64,000 nt of DNA, taken from contig CALJLT010000009.1 of NCBI GenBank assembly GCA_937982425.1, positions 1 to 64,000 on the forward strand. The letters are read 5' to 3'. How positions within the stretch are numbered: the stretch's first letter is position 1; every line of letters starts with the position of its first letter. The DNA is from an uncultured archaeon (lineage in GTDB: Archaea; Nanobdellota; Nanobdellia; Pacearchaeales; GW2011-AR1). A program made the translations under genes and the position numbers. Below, in pieces: positions 23,000 to 33,090 of the stretch. The notes under the pieces were generated by a model. That model did no database searches. It had not been told where the DNA came from and worked only from the letters and a program-made list of their open reading frames with translations.

Positions 23000-24298
23000 T
23001 TATTTTAAAAAACCAGTCTTAGAAAATATTTCTTTCCCAAGCATACGCCCTAATTTTCCCTTTTTAGCTTCTTTTTCATTAAATTTCTTTTCTCTTGGTA
23101 AACTCCAACTACAATAAAGGAGGGGAACCGGATCAGAAGAATGCGCCTTTAAAACACAAGGTGTTGAATGGTCTCCAGTTACAATTAATTTAATTTTATT
23201 TCGAGATAAAAATCCTCTCAGTTTTGAAAAAAGATTCTTATCTAAAAATTCCAGCATTTCTTTTTTTTCAAAGGGTTTATTATCATGTCCAGGAAGATCT
23301 GTTTCTTTTATATGAATGTAAATAAATTTATGTTTTCTTAAAGAAGATTTTATTAATTTTAAAGAATGAGAAGATGCTTTTTTCAACCCTTGCCATAAAT
23401 TTTGATAAGAATCTATTCCTCTTAAGGGAGGGTAAGAAAAAGAATACGTTTTCATGCCAGAAAGATCTGAGAAACCTTTTTCTAAAGGCATATATCCCAA
23501 ACAAGCCCAATCTTTGTATTGTTTTAGTTTTGGCCTTTCTACTCCTGGCGTACGCACCAAAAGATAATTTGCGGGAAGCAGGCCCCTCTTTTCACGAGAA
23601 ATGTTCGCTTCGCTATCCTTAAGAATTTTAAAACTAGATTCTAAAAATTCATTTAGCATTTTAGCGGTTTTTTCAGCTTTATCTTCTCTAACTAAAGCCC
23701 TACAAGAAGTTACTTTTGAAATTTCCTTTGAACTGCCCTTATTATAAGTTATATCATCTCCCGCAATTTTATCTGAGAAATCCCCCCTAAAAATTAAAAT
23801 TCCTCTGTGTTGTAAAGTGGGAACCAATTCGAACTCATAAGGAAAATCCATTTTATTTATTTCTTCTGCAAGTAAATTGGCTTCTTCATTCGTCAATGTT
23901 CTTCCTGCCCTACGATCGATTACATTTCCTTTTTCAATTGAATCAATAGTTCCAAAATTAACTCTTAAAACCAAATCTCCTTTGTTGGGATTTATTCCGG
24001 CGCCAACTGCTTCTAACCAAGCACGATTAGAATTTTTCATGTCATTTCCAAAAATAGAAACAATGGATTCGTCTGAACCTGGAGAGTAACCTGGAGAAAC
24101 AGGATAAACAAAACCGATTTCTCCTCGAGTAGCAAAGAAATCTAAATTTGAAGTTGTTGCTGATTCTAAAGGAGTCAAGCCACCTAATTGCTTATTTGGT
24201 AAATCTCCCAATCCATCTATAATTACAAACACCCCTTTAAGACGAGTCTTTCTAAAAGAAAAATGTTCTTGAAAAAGATTAACTAATTTGCAAACCAT
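23000..24298 (-). CDS. apgM: 2,3-bisphosphoglycerate-independent phosphoglycerate mutase, archaeal type
   Basis: The 432-residue enzyme interconverts 3- and 2-phosphoglycerate. Alkaline-phosphatase-superfamily metal ligands are in VFVIIDGLGDLP and VTGDHSTPCVLKAHSSDPVP. The substrate region has NVIDRRAGRTLTNEEA, and SPGYSPGSDESIVSIFG carries the nucleophile serine. IKETDLPGHDNKP holds further ligands. The start is supported by a TTTATAAAC box about 27 nt upstream. It is one of the few central metabolism genes in this window. Confidence 0.93.
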   Translation of the reverse strand: MVCKLVNLFQEHFSFRKTRLKGVFVIIDGLGDLPNKQLGGLTPLESATTSNLDFFATRGEIGFVYPVSPGYSPGSDESIVSIFGNDMKNSNRAWLEAVGAGINPNKGDLVLRVNFGTIDSIEKGNVIDRRAGRTLTNEEANLLAEEINKMDFPYEFELVPTLQHRGILIFRGDFSDKIAGDDITYNKGSSKEISKVTSCRALVREDKAEKTAKMLNEFLESSFKILKDSEANISREKRGLLPANYLLVRTPGVERPKLKQYKDWACLGYMPLEKGFSDLSGMKTYSFSYPPLRGIDSYQNLWQGLKKASSHSLKLIKSSLRKHKFIYIHIKETDLPGHDNKPFEKKEMLEFLDKNLFSKLRGFLSRNKIKLIVTGDHSTPCVLKAHSSDPVPLLYCSWSLPREKKFNEKEAKKGKLGRMLGKEIFSKTGFLK

Positions 24299-24321
24299 AG
24301 AATAAAAAAGAAGGTTTTAGT

Positions 24322-25638
24322 TTATAAAATTAGTTGAAGTAGGAGAAAACCTATTCCCATAGCCAAAATTATAGAAAAAACTTTTAAGATTGCAATTCCA
24401 AATTTTCTGCTTCCTAAAAAAAAGGCGAGTCCTGTTTTTACAATAGTGTTTGAAATTGTGGCCAATATAATTGAGACTGCTGCAACTAAATTACTAATTT
24501 CTCCCGCTCTACTTAAGCTAGACATACTAAGAGTTATTGCATCAACATCTGCAATTCCAGAAAAAATACTTGTGATATAAATTCCTGTAGCTCCAAAAGA
24601 TAATTGAGCTATCTTAGAAATTAACATAACTAACATAAAGAATAGGGCAAATTTTAAAGCCGGAAGAATTGCAAAGGGTTGCCTAAGTTGAAGTTTCTTA
24701 GCTTTCTGCATTTTATCTTTTTTCTTGTAAAAGAAAAAACCCAAACTAAATCCTGTTAAAGCCATCACTCCTAAAGGCAAAATTACCATATTTAATAAAG
24801 AACTATTCACGATCGACACTTCTATTAAAACCCTTATAAACATAATTGAAGAAGCCAGTAAAGTCGCCAATACATATGGAGAAACTATTTTTTTATTTCC
24901 CTTACTTTCAGCGCACATTGATAAAGTCACTGCAGTGGAAGAAACCAACCCTCCTACAAAACCTAAAATTCCATGTCCTTTTTTATCCCCTACAATTTTT
25001 GTTAAAAAATAACCTAAGAAACTTATTCCCGCAACAAGAACAACCATTAACCATATGTGATAAAAATTAAAAACACTTAATTGAGAAAGGAAATCTTTAC
25101 TTATTCCTAAACTATAAAGAATTTCTCTCAACCCCGGTAAATCTGCTGGAGAATAATTCTTATTTGGAAGAAAAGGTAAAACAACTAACGACAGCAAAGC
25201 AAATTTAACAACTGCAAACATTTCATTCCCTTCCATTTTTTTAGCCAAATTATGCAATCTCTCTTTAAAAGTTAAAAAAGTTAAAAGTAAAATTCCAAAT
25301 ATAACTGCAAGCTGAGTATAACCAGTAGTGCACATAACCCCTAAAATATAACTAATAATTGCTGAAATCTCCGTCGTTGCAGAAGGTAAATTTCTTTTCA
25401 TATAATTAAGATAGTATGATATTAAAGAAAATAATATTATTCCTCCAAAACCTACAATTGCCCAAACTGAATTAAAGTCTCCTCCTAAATAACCTAAAAT
25501 GGCTCCAAAAAAAGTTATTAGAATAAAAGTTCTAAAACCTGCAAAAAGTTTAAGATTGATATGCTGCTGAGTATATTCTCTCTGAAGACCGATCAAAGCT
25601 CCAAGAAAAATTGCAACAATTACTCCCCAAACTTCCAT
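24322..25638 (-). CDS. MgtC/SapB and DUF4010 family membrane protein
   Basis: The 438-residue protein has about a dozen transmembrane helices. The N-terminal MgtC-like half starts with VIVAIFLGALIGLQREYT and GFRTFILITFFGA. The DUF4010 half contains GHGILGFVGGLVSSTAVTLS and SGIADVDAITLSMSSLSRAG. The role is unknown, possibly transport or ion homeostasis. The ATG at 25638 is preferred over GTG at 25641 because a TTTATAAAC box lies about 26 nt upstream. Confidence 0.9.
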   Translation of the reverse strand: MEVWGVIVAIFLGALIGLQREYTQQHINLKLFAGFRTFILITFFGAILGYLGGDFNSVWAIVGFGGIILFSLISYYLNYMKRNLPSATTEISAIISYILGVMCTTGYTQLAVIFGILLLTFLTFKERLHNLAKKMEGNEMFAVVKFALLSLVVLPFLPNKNYSPADLPGLREILYSLGISKDFLSQLSVFNFYHIWLMVVLVAGISFLGYFLTKIVGDKKGHGILGFVGGLVSSTAVTLSMCAESKGNKKIVSPYVLATLLASSIMFIRVLIEVSIVNSSLLNMVILPLGVMALTGFSLGFFFYKKKDKMQKAKKLQLRQPFAILPALKFALFFMLVMLISKIAQLSFGATGIYITSIFSGIADVDAITLSMSSLSRAGEISNLVAAVSIILATISNTIVKTGLAFFLGSRKFGIAILKVFSIILAMGIGFLLLQLIL

Positions 25639-25715
25639 CACTAAAAGAAGATAAACGAGTTTATAAAATTAGCCAAAATAAAAAACCTTAAAACCAAGAA
25701 ATTTGTTCTAATTAT

Positions 25716-26804
25716 ATGTTTGGAAAATTAAGAGAAAAATTAAAAGCTTGGACTAGAAAGGTTTCTGATGTAGAAAATGAAATTTCAGATATCAGGAAAG
25801 AAAAACCTTCAAAAGAAATTAAAAAAGAAAAAGAAGAGTTTAAGGAAGCTAAAAAAAGAAAAGTAGATCCTGAAGAAAGGAAGATAGGGGATAAATTAAT
25901 TAAAGATATAAAGAAAGAAGAACAAAAAAAAGAAAGCCGTTCTTTTATAGAAAAAATTTTTTCCTCAAAAAAAGAAATCTCTGAAGATCAATTTGAAACT
26001 TATTCAGAAGAGTTAGAAATGATTCTATTAGAAAATAATGTAGCTTTAGAAGTTTCCGAAAAGATAATAAAAAAATTAAAAGAAGAGATGGTTGGAAAAG
26101 AAATTGAAAAAAAAGAAATTGAAGGAAAAATCTATGAAAATTTAAAAAACATTTTAGACGAAATTTTAGTAGAACCTTTTGAAATTCTAAAAGAAATTAA
26201 AGAAAAAAAAGGGGTTTATACAATTTTATTTTGCGGCATTAATGGAGCCGGAAAAACAACTACAATTGCTAAATTTGCAAAACTTTTAGAGCAAAATAAA
26301 ATCAAATGTGTTTTAGGAGCAGCAGATACTTTTCGTGCAGCATCTATAGAACAGTTAAAAAAACACGGAGAAAAACTGGAAGTTCCTGTAATTGCACATA
26401 ATTACGGAGCAGATCCTGCTGCAGTGGGATTTGATACCATAAAATATGCAGAAAAAAATAACATAAAAGTTGCATTAATAGATACTGCAGGAAGAATGCA
26501 TACTGCAAAAAATTTACTTAGAGAAATGGAAAAAATAAAAAGAGTCACAAAACCAGATAGGACTATATTTTTAGGAGAATCAATAACTGGAAATGATTCT
26601 ACAGATCAAATTAAAGCATTTCATGAAACAATAGGAATAGATGGAATCATATTAAGCAAAGCAGACATTGATGAAAAAGGCGGAACTGCTTTAAGCGTGG
26701 GTTACACTACAGGAAAACCAATACTCTTTCTTGGAACAGGACAAAACTATGAAGATTTAGAACCATTTAATAAAAAGAAATTTATTGAAAAATTGGGATT
26801 ATAA
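25716..26804 (+). CDS. ftsY: Signal recognition particle receptor FtsY
   Basis: The 362-residue GTPase docks SRP-ribosome complexes at the membrane. A charged N-terminal region of about 75 residues precedes the N domain. The G domain has GINGAGKTTTIAKFA (G1), DTFRAASIEQL, DTAGRMHTAKNLLREM (G3) and SKADIDEKGGTALS (G4), ending with LGTGQNYEDLEPF. It heads a run with a four-span membrane protein, SRP54 and Bud32, all on the plus strand with 1-18 nt gaps. Confidence 0.96.
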   Translation: MFGKLREKLKAWTRKVSDVENEISDIRKEKPSKEIKKEKEEFKEAKKRKVDPEERKIGDKLIKDIKKEEQKKESRSFIEKIFSSKKEISEDQFETYSEELEMILLENNVALEVSEKIIKKLKEEMVGKEIEKKEIEGKIYENLKNILDEILVEPFEILKEIKEKKGVYTILFCGINGAGKTTTIAKFAKLLEQNKIKCVLGAADTFRAASIEQLKKHGEKLEVPVIAHNYGADPAAVGFDTIKYAEKNNIKVALIDTAGRMHTAKNLLREMEKIKRVTKPDRTIFLGESITGNDSTDQIKAFHETIGIDGIILSKADIDEKGGTALSVGYTTGKPILFLGTGQNYEDLEPFNKKKFIEKLGL

Positions 26805-26806
26805 AA

Positions 26807-27199
26807 ATGAAAAAAACAAGCATAAAAAGATCAGAAATTATTTTCCCCCTTGCAGCTCTAATTTTATTCTATACTATAATTTTCTTCTTATTAAAAAATA
26901 AATTCTCCTACGAAGAGAAAGTTATTTTTTCGATTACGCTTTTCCTAATTATGATCTTTGACTATCTAAGAATTTTTAGCAAAAGATTTAGAAATTTTTT
27001 GGAAACTAAAACTGTAAAAGTGATTAGAAAATTGGGAATGATTATTGGATTTTTATTTGCAATATTAATTTCTTGCCTTTCTATTAGAGCCTACCTCTCT
27101 ACTAGTTCAATCATATATATTTTCATTAGCATATTTTTCATATTTGGTTCAATACTGATTTTATGGGAAATCCTACAAACCCAAAAACCCTATAAATAA
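26807..27199 (+). CDS. Four-span hypothetical membrane protein
   Basis: The 130-residue protein has four hydrophobic helices (FPLAALILFYTIIFFLL; VIFSITLFLIMIFDYL; LGMIIGFLFAILISCLSI; YIFISIFFIFGSILILW) separated by basic loops. No family is recognised. It lies between ftsY and srp54 with a 2-nt gap from ftsY, so an accessory role at the translocation site is possible, but this is guilt by association. Confidence 0.65.
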   Translation: MKKTSIKRSEIIFPLAALILFYTIIFFLLKNKFSYEEKVIFSITLFLIMIFDYLRIFSKRFRNFLETKTVKVIRKLGMIIGFLFAILISCLSIRAYLSTSSIIYIFISIFFIFGSILILWEILQTQKPYK

Positions 27200-27217
27200 A
27201 CAAAACCCCTTAATTCT

Positions 27218-28585
27218 ATGCTAGAAAAATTAGGAAATGCAATAAAAAAGGCCACGGATAGAATTTCGAATGCAATTTTTTTAGATAAATCTTTAGTTGA
27301 TGAAATAGTTAGAGAACTTCAAAGATCCTTAATTGAAGCAGATGTAAACATCTTATTAGTAAAACAATTATCTGAAAAATTAAGAAAAATTGCTTTTGAT
27401 GAAAAAATAAAAGGAATTGAAAAAAAAGAACATTTAATTAAAGCTCTTCATGATGAATTAGTTTCAATTTTAGGAGAGAAAAAAGATCTTATTTTAAAAG
27501 AGAAACAAAATAAAATCGTTCTCTTAGGTTTATATGCTGCAGGTAAAACTACAACAATTGCAAAGTTAGCAAACTATTATCAGAAAAGAGGAAAAAAAGT
27601 AGCAATACTAGGATTAGATGTTCATAGACCGGCGGCAAAAGAACAATTATTACAATTAGGAAAGGAAAATAATTTAACAATTTTTGTGGACAAGGAAGAA
27701 ACAAATGCATTAAAAACTTGGAAAAAAATTAAACCAAAATTAGAGAAATACGAAATAATTTTAATTGATACTGCAGGAAGACACGATTTAGACAAAGAAT
27801 TAGTTAAAGAAATCAAAGATTTAACTAAAGAAATTAAACCTCAAGAAAAAATATTAGTTATACAGGCGGATATTGGCCAAGCTGCAAAAAAACAAGCCCA
27901 AGAATTCAAAGAGGCTGTCAATGTTACAGGAGTAATAATCACAAGAATGGATTCCACAGCAAAAGGAGGAGGAGCTTTATCAGCTTGCTCAGAAACAAAA
28001 GCCCCAGTATATTTCATAACTAATGGAGAAAAAATAAATGATTTAGAAGAGTTTAATCCAAAAAATTTTCTTTCAAGACTTCTTGGAATGGGAGATCTTA
28101 ATGCTCTAATAGAAAAAGTAAGATCAATAACTGGAGAAGACAAACAAGCAGAAATTCAAAAAAAGATTCAAGAAGGAGAACTTTCTTTAGAAGATGTCGT
28201 TGAACAAGTTAAATCTATGAATAAACTGGGAGGATTTTCAAAATTAAAGGCAATGATTCCTGGAATGGAAAAGGCCAAAATTTCTGAAGAAAAATTGGGA
28301 GCTCAAGAACAAAAAATAAAGAGGTGGGAACACATATTGAATTCGATGACTCAAGAAGAAAAAAAACAGCCGACAATAATTTTAAAACAAACAAAAAGAA
28401 TCTCAAGAATCGCAAAAGGAGCGGGAGTTAATACTTCAGATGTTAGAAGCTTGCTAAAACAGTATGAATTACTTCAATCTATGATAAAAGATTCAACAAA
28501 AAATAATTTTTCAGAAGGAATGGATCAAAAACAAATGCAAAAAATGATAAAGAAATTAGGAAAAATAAAAAAAATAAAATTTTAA
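27218..28585 (+). CDS. srp54: Signal recognition particle protein SRP54
   Basis: The 455-residue GTPase binds signal peptides and 7S RNA. The NG domain shows GLYAAGKTTTIAKLA, DVHRPAAKEQL, DTAGRHDLDKELVKEI and TRMDSTAKGGGALS. The C-terminal M domain is Met-rich (MGMGDL-like segment, KLKAMIPGMEKA, MDQKQMQKMIKK). A CTATAAATAA element 27 nt upstream hints at an additional internal promoter. Confidence 0.97.
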   Translation: MLEKLGNAIKKATDRISNAIFLDKSLVDEIVRELQRSLIEADVNILLVKQLSEKLRKIAFDEKIKGIEKKEHLIKALHDELVSILGEKKDLILKEKQNKIVLLGLYAAGKTTTIAKLANYYQKRGKKVAILGLDVHRPAAKEQLLQLGKENNLTIFVDKEETNALKTWKKIKPKLEKYEIILIDTAGRHDLDKELVKEIKDLTKEIKPQEKILVIQADIGQAAKKQAQEFKEAVNVTGVIITRMDSTAKGGGALSACSETKAPVYFITNGEKINDLEEFNPKNFLSRLLGMGDLNALIEKVRSITGEDKQAEIQKKIQEGELSLEDVVEQVKSMNKLGGFSKLKAMIPGMEKAKISEEKLGAQEQKIKRWEHILNSMTQEEKKQPTIILKQTKRISRIAKGAGVNTSDVRSLLKQYELLQSMIKDSTKNNFSEGMDQKQMQKMIKKLGKIKKIKF

Positions 28586-28586
28586 A

Positions 28587-29192
28587 ATGAAAAAAATTTC
28601 TTCTGGGGCTGAAGCAATAATTTACCTCGATAAAAATAAAATAATAAAACACAGAATTTCAAAGTCCTATCGCCATCCTGAATTAGACAAAAAAATAATA
28701 AAACAAAGAACAAAAGCTGAAATAAAAATATTGATTTCTGCTTCAAAAATTGTTTCTGTACCTTTACCCGAAACTAAAAAAGAAGAAAGCAAAATAATTA
28801 TGCCGTTAATAAAAGGAGATAAACTATCTGAAAAATTAGATACTTATGCTTTAGAAAAACAAAAAAAATTGATGTTTAACTTGGGAAAAGAAACCGCAAG
28901 CTTACATAAAGCAGGAATTATACATGGAGATTTAACTACTAGCAATTTAATCTATAAAGATAAAAAAATATATTTTATAGATTTTGGATTAGGTTCTCTT
29001 AATGGAAAATATGAAGATAAAGGGGTTGATTTGCATCTCCTTTCTCAAGCAATTGATGCGAAACATCCTAAAAATTCAAAGAAACTATTTGAAAATTTTA
29101 AAAAAGGATATTCTTCTAAAGACAAAGAAGAAGCAGAAAAAATTTTTGAAAAATTAGAAAAAATTGAAAGAAGAAGAAGGTACAAACATTAA
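28587..29192 (+). CDS. bud32: KEOPS-associated kinase Bud32
   Basis: The 201-residue atypical kinase/ATPase acts in the KEOPS complex that makes t6A37 on tRNA. It has SSGAEAIIYLDKNKIIKHRI (ATP-loop and Lys), HGDLTTSNLIYKDKKIYFIDFGLG (catalytic and metal-binding segments) and EDKGVDLHLLSQAI (family signature). It is free-standing rather than fused to Kae1. The start is 1 nt after srp54, and the stop overlaps the end of the convergent protease gene by 4 nt. Confidence 0.92.
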   Translation: MKKISSGAEAIIYLDKNKIIKHRISKSYRHPELDKKIIKQRTKAEIKILISASKIVSVPLPETKKEESKIIMPLIKGDKLSEKLDTYALEKQKKLMFNLGKETASLHKAGIIHGDLTTSNLIYKDKKIYFIDFGLGSLNGKYEDKGVDLHLLSQAIDAKHPKNSKKLFENFKKGYSSKDKEEAEKIFEKLEKIERRRRYKH

Positions 29193-32100
29193 TTTAATAA
29201 ATTGCATCTTTGCCCAACATAAGAATTTGTTGAATTTATTCCATTCAAATATTTTGCAATGAGCAGGGCATCAGCAGAATTTATATTATTATCTTTGTTT
29301 GTATCTAAGCAACAAACATTCTCATAAGGAGAAATTCTTTGTACAAAAATATTCAATATTGTTGAAGCATCATCGATATCAATTTGCCCATCGCCATTCG
29401 CATCTCCAATTAAAGAATTATTAAGACACCTATAATATTTAACTATTCCTGTATTTTGGGGATTTGCATTCCACATGGGCCATAAATTTTGATGAGTATT
29501 ATTTGTTTTCCAAGATTTTACTTTTAATCCATAAATAGTTCCTCCAAAACTTCCTGATCCAAAAAACATCTCCAGTAAACCATCTCCGTCTATATCTTCA
29601 ATTGCTAATCCAGAATTCAAAGAAACGTCAAAATCTAAAGGAAAACCTTCTAGCATATTACCTTCTATATCCCATGCATAAATTTTTCCATTAGGAGAAA
29701 TGGTTAGAATATCTTGTTTTCCATCACCATTAACATCTGCTATTTGAGGAGAACCCTCAAAATAAGGATTTACTTCTTGAGGCCACCCGCTTGAAATAAT
29801 TGGGATAAAAGAAGATCCAGAAACATCTAAAAAAGAAACATAATTTTTATTAATGTTTGTAAAAGAAGAGATAACTTGTTCAATCCCTTCATTTTTCAAG
29901 TCAACAATCGTTAATTTTGATGAAGGATAATCATTGTTTGGATAAGTATTATGATTTCCTGTATTTAAATCAATTTTTGTTAAAATTGCTCCCTGCTGAT
30001 AAAAGAAGTAATTTCTATTGTTTTTAAAGTCATTAAGTATGTATGCATCCAAGTCTCCTCTAGGAACAAGATACTTAGAAGAAGTAGATGAAGTTAAATT
30101 TTTCTTTAGGATGCCTTTATCTGAATAAACCAAAACATATTTATCTCTATGAAAAATAATTATCTCTTTTTTTCCATCTCCATCTAAATCATAAACTTTT
30201 GGAAAAGAGGCAAAATAGTTTTCATTTATTGGCCAACCTTCTTTATAACTTCCATTTCCCTCCAAAACTGCAAGAGTATCAAAGCGAATGTTTTCAATAG
30301 GACCAAGATCCTCCCCTATTGCAACAACTACCTCAAAATTTCCGTCGTTATCTAAATCTATTAATGAAGAACTTCCTCTTGTTTGTCTCAAAGAAGTAAA
30401 ATTATAAGAATAATTATTAAACACAAAAGGATCACAATTATTATTCCACCCCAATACAGGAGATCCATCTTCTTTAAATGCAAATCCACAAAAACTTTTA
30501 GAACTATCATTATAAAAAAATCCTGCCCAAGGAATAGAAATTATTTCTTTTTTACCATCCCCATCTATATCTCCTACTAGAGGGGGTGCGATGGGAACCC
30601 CTTCTCCAGAACTAACTCCTGATCCAGTATCTATAGGCCATCCAGATAAAAGAACTCCTTTTGAATCCCAAACAGAAATTATGCCCCCAAGATCAACAAT
30701 AATTTCTTTTTTACCATCTCCATTTATATCTTCTAAAATAGGGGTTGAACCCACTGAATATTGACGAGCATCCTCGATTTTATTAGGCCATCCATCTAAG
30801 ATCTCAAAATAAGAAGAATAAGTCATATTGGCAAAAAGTTCATTAGTTACATTTTTTACTATACTAACATTAACAAAAAATGTTTTGCAAAGAGTATTTG
30901 TTATTTTAATCTCTCTTTCTCCAGAATCTAACTTTAATAAAAAAGAATCGTGAATAATCTTGCCCCTATAAGAATACTTTCCAGTGTTTAAATTCTTAAC
31001 ATAAACTTTTGATTCGGGAATATTTGAAGAAATATTTAAAAATCCATAATTTTTAGAAGAAACACAACTATCTGTCAAAGAGAAATTCGAATCTTCGCAA
31101 TCTGGAATCGGATTATTTGAACAAGAAATAGGACAATTATTTGGTTTCTGATCTCCTGTTCCCCAATAACAAAATCCGTCCTGATCATTATCTTCGCAAG
31201 AAATGTTATTTGGGTTTGGAATTAAAGGGCCAGTTACAGCAAAAAGCAAAAATGATTCAATATATGAATCTCCTATAGCTATCCTAAAATATCCATTTTC
31301 TCCCCATCCACTCCCCCAACTATTTTTAACAATCCAATAAGAAAGTCCGTCCTCCTCTCCATATCCTACAATTAAAACTGCATGAGCTCCTAAAATTACA
31401 TCTATAGAATGAGAATAAATTCCTCCAGAATAACTAGGAAAATCCTGATACACAATCATTCCTGCTTCAACAGGACCTTTTTCAACTAGAGTTCTTTTCA
31501 AAGATTCAATATCTTGTAAAGGGACTAGTTTATAATTTGTAATAGCAAAAGAAGTCTGATTCCAATTAGAACATTTTTGAGAGCAATAGACAGGCCCTGT
31601 TGAACAAGATCCATGGCCAAGGGCATCACAAGCTACATAAGGGAAGCATGATTCTAACACAGCTTTATTTATTTGTAAATACTTAAATAAATTTAAAAAA
31701 CCTGGTACAGAAAGACCGTGGCATCCCCCTGGATGAAAACAAGAAATTAAATCCTGCTCAGACAAATTTAAATCCAAATATTGATTATAATATGTGTTTG
31801 CTTGGCCCTCGACTAATCCCAAAGTCCCAAAAGCCCAACAACTTCCACAAGAAGCTTGATTTTTAACTGGAGTTATATAATTTTTCCCATGGACATTTCT
31901 CCAATCAAATTCCAGAGGAAGTTCTGAAAAATTAGTAGAATTTTGCACGCTAAAACCCGTAATTTTTACATCGATTATGCCTTTTAAAAATAAAAAAGAT
32001 TTGGAAAAAATTTTATTCAGAGGATTAAATAAAAAAGTAAGAACCTCTCCTTCCTTAATTAAAAAAAATTTATTTTCTTTATTTTCATAAAATTCAGAAG

Positions 32101-32551
32101 AGGGATTAGAAATAAAAGAAGATAAATCTCCCTTAAATTCTAACTCTCTAATAATTTCTTCATCAATTTCAATTCCAAGATATCTTTTTTGATCTTCAAC
32201 ACTTAATTTAGAAATTTCATTTTCTTCTGCAACCCAATCTAAACCTGAATCTTCTATCTGATTATTGATTTCCTCTACAGAAATTTCATTTGTTGCAAAA
32301 GAACTAGGAATGAAGGGATTCTCAGAAGGATTTGGAATCTCAATTGGAGTAGAATCTTTATTTATGGAAACAGAATCTTTTGAAGCTTTATTTGTTTTAG
32401 AATCAAACTCAAAAGAAGAGGGCAATCCCTGTGAATTTTTTTTAAAAACTCCATTGCTTGCAAAAACCATTACAAATGCTATTAAAGCTACAACAAGAAA
32501 GACCGTAGCCAAAATTTCAATCCCCCCTTTTTTATGGAAAAAGTTAAACAT
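29189..32551 (-). CDS. Surface papain-like protease with FG-GAP-like repeats and C-terminal dockerin
   Basis: The 1120-residue protein starts with a KKG-GIEILATVFLVVALIA leader (pilin-type or membrane anchor). Residues about 35-210 form a propeptide. The C1A peptidase domain is at about 212-430: Cys238 in NQASCGSCWAF, His390 in LGAHAVLIVGYG and Asn410 in WIVKNSWGSGWG. Next comes a small beta domain, then about five repeats with DINGDGKKEIIV, DIDGDGKKEIISI, DLDNDGNFEVVVA, DVNGDGKQDILTI and DIDGDGLLEMFFG, which are FG-GAP/VCBS calcium-binding blades of a beta-propeller. The last 70 residues are a type I dockerin with two loops (DANGDGQIDIDD; DTNKDNNINSAD). This is likely an adhesive, degradative surface enzyme. 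A cohesin partner is not seen here. Confidence 0.88.
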   Translation of the reverse strand: MFNFFHKKGGIEILATVFLVVALIAFVMVFASNGVFKKNSQGLPSSFEFDSKTNKASKDSVSINKDSTPIEIPNPSENPFIPSSFATNEISVEEINNQIEDSGLDWVAEENEISKLSVEDQKRYLGIEIDEEIIRELEFKGDLSSFISNPSSEFYENKENKFFLIKEGEVLTFLFNPLNKIFSKSFLFLKGIIDVKITGFSVQNSTNFSELPLEFDWRNVHGKNYITPVKNQASCGSCWAFGTLGLVEGQANTYYNQYLDLNLSEQDLISCFHPGGCHGLSVPGFLNLFKYLQINKAVLESCFPYVACDALGHGSCSTGPVYCSQKCSNWNQTSFAITNYKLVPLQDIESLKRTLVEKGPVEAGMIVYQDFPSYSGGIYSHSIDVILGAHAVLIVGYGEEDGLSYWIVKNSWGSGWGENGYFRIAIGDSYIESFLLFAVTGPLIPNPNNISCEDNDQDGFCYWGTGDQKPNNCPISCSNNPIPDCEDSNFSLTDSCVSSKNYGFLNISSNIPESKVYVKNLNTGKYSYRGKIIHDSFLLKLDSGEREIKITNTLCKTFFVNVSIVKNVTNELFANMTYSSYFEILDGWPNKIEDARQYSVGSTPILEDINGDGKKEIIVDLGGIISVWDSKGVLLSGWPIDTGSGVSSGEGVPIAPPLVGDIDGDGKKEIISIPWAGFFYNDSSKSFCGFAFKEDGSPVLGWNNNCDPFVFNNYSYNFTSLRQTRGSSSLIDLDNDGNFEVVVAIGEDLGPIENIRFDTLAVLEGNGSYKEGWPINENYFASFPKVYDLDGDGKKEIIIFHRDKYVLVYSDKGILKKNLTSSTSSKYLVPRGDLDAYILNDFKNNRNYFFYQQGAILTKIDLNTGNHNTYPNNDYPSSKLTIVDLKNEGIEQVISSFTNINKNYVSFLDVSGSSFIPIISSGWPQEVNPYFEGSPQIADVNGDGKQDILTISPNGKIYAWDIEGNMLEGFPLDFDVSLNSGLAIEDIDGDGLLEMFFGSGSFGGTIYGLKVKSWKTNNTHQNLWPMWNANPQNTGIVKYYRCLNNSLIGDANGDGQIDIDDASTILNIFVQRISPYENVCCLDTNKDNNINSADALLIAKYLNGINSTNSYVGQRCNLLN

Positions 32552-32600
32552 AATTATTCATCATTAATTAAATATATAAATACTTCTCTAAAAAATAAAA

Positions 32601-32673
32601 TAGCCCCACCCGGATTCGAACCGGGGTCTCCGGCTCCAAAGGCCGATATACTTGACCACTGTACTATGGGGCT
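32601..32673 (-). tRNA. tRNA-Gln (TTG)
   Basis: On the minus strand AGCCCCA pairs with TGGGGCT and the discriminator is A. The anticodon loop CTTTGGA gives TTG, reading CAA/CAG. The T-arm contains GGTTCGAATCC. No intron and no encoded CCA. Confidence 0.94.
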
Positions 32674-32825
32674 ACATTTAAAAGACCCTGAATCGATTTA
32701 TAAGTTTTTCCTGTCCTTTTAACTAAGAAACAGAAACATGTTTTTTTCACCAAAAAATCCCAAATAGGTTATGTCTTTTTCACGTGCTCGAAAATAAATA
32801 TAAAAATATCTGAATATAAATAAAT

Positions 32826-33071
32826 ATGAAAACAGCATATCTGTATTGCAAAACAGGGGAAGCTGAGAAAAAAAATAAATACGCTTTTACAGTGTATTTA
32901 TGGAAAGGTAAAAAGGGGTCAGGAATTTTATCCAAAAAGTTTTTTCAAGGAAAAAATAAAATGAAAGTTAATATCCTTGAAGAAAACGGAGACACTTCCA
33001 CAATCCTTTTTCCAAAAAAAATTATGAACAAAGATGTAGCAATCGTTAATTCAGCTTACCTAACTCTCTAA
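32826..33071 (+). CDS. Small hypothetical protein
   Basis: The 81-residue protein is not recognised. It is strand-rich, has two Tyr-containing starts (AYLYCKTGEAEKK; YAFTVYLWKGKKGSGILSKK) and no membrane helix. The ATG is preceded by a run of TATA-like A/T sequence. The ORF is convergent with the MinD-like gene. Confidence 0.5.
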   Translation: MKTAYLYCKTGEAEKKNKYAFTVYLWKGKKGSGILSKKFFQGKNKMKVNILEENGDTSTILFPKKIMNKDVAIVNSAYLTL

Positions 33072-33090
33072 AATTTTATTTTTTTATTTT

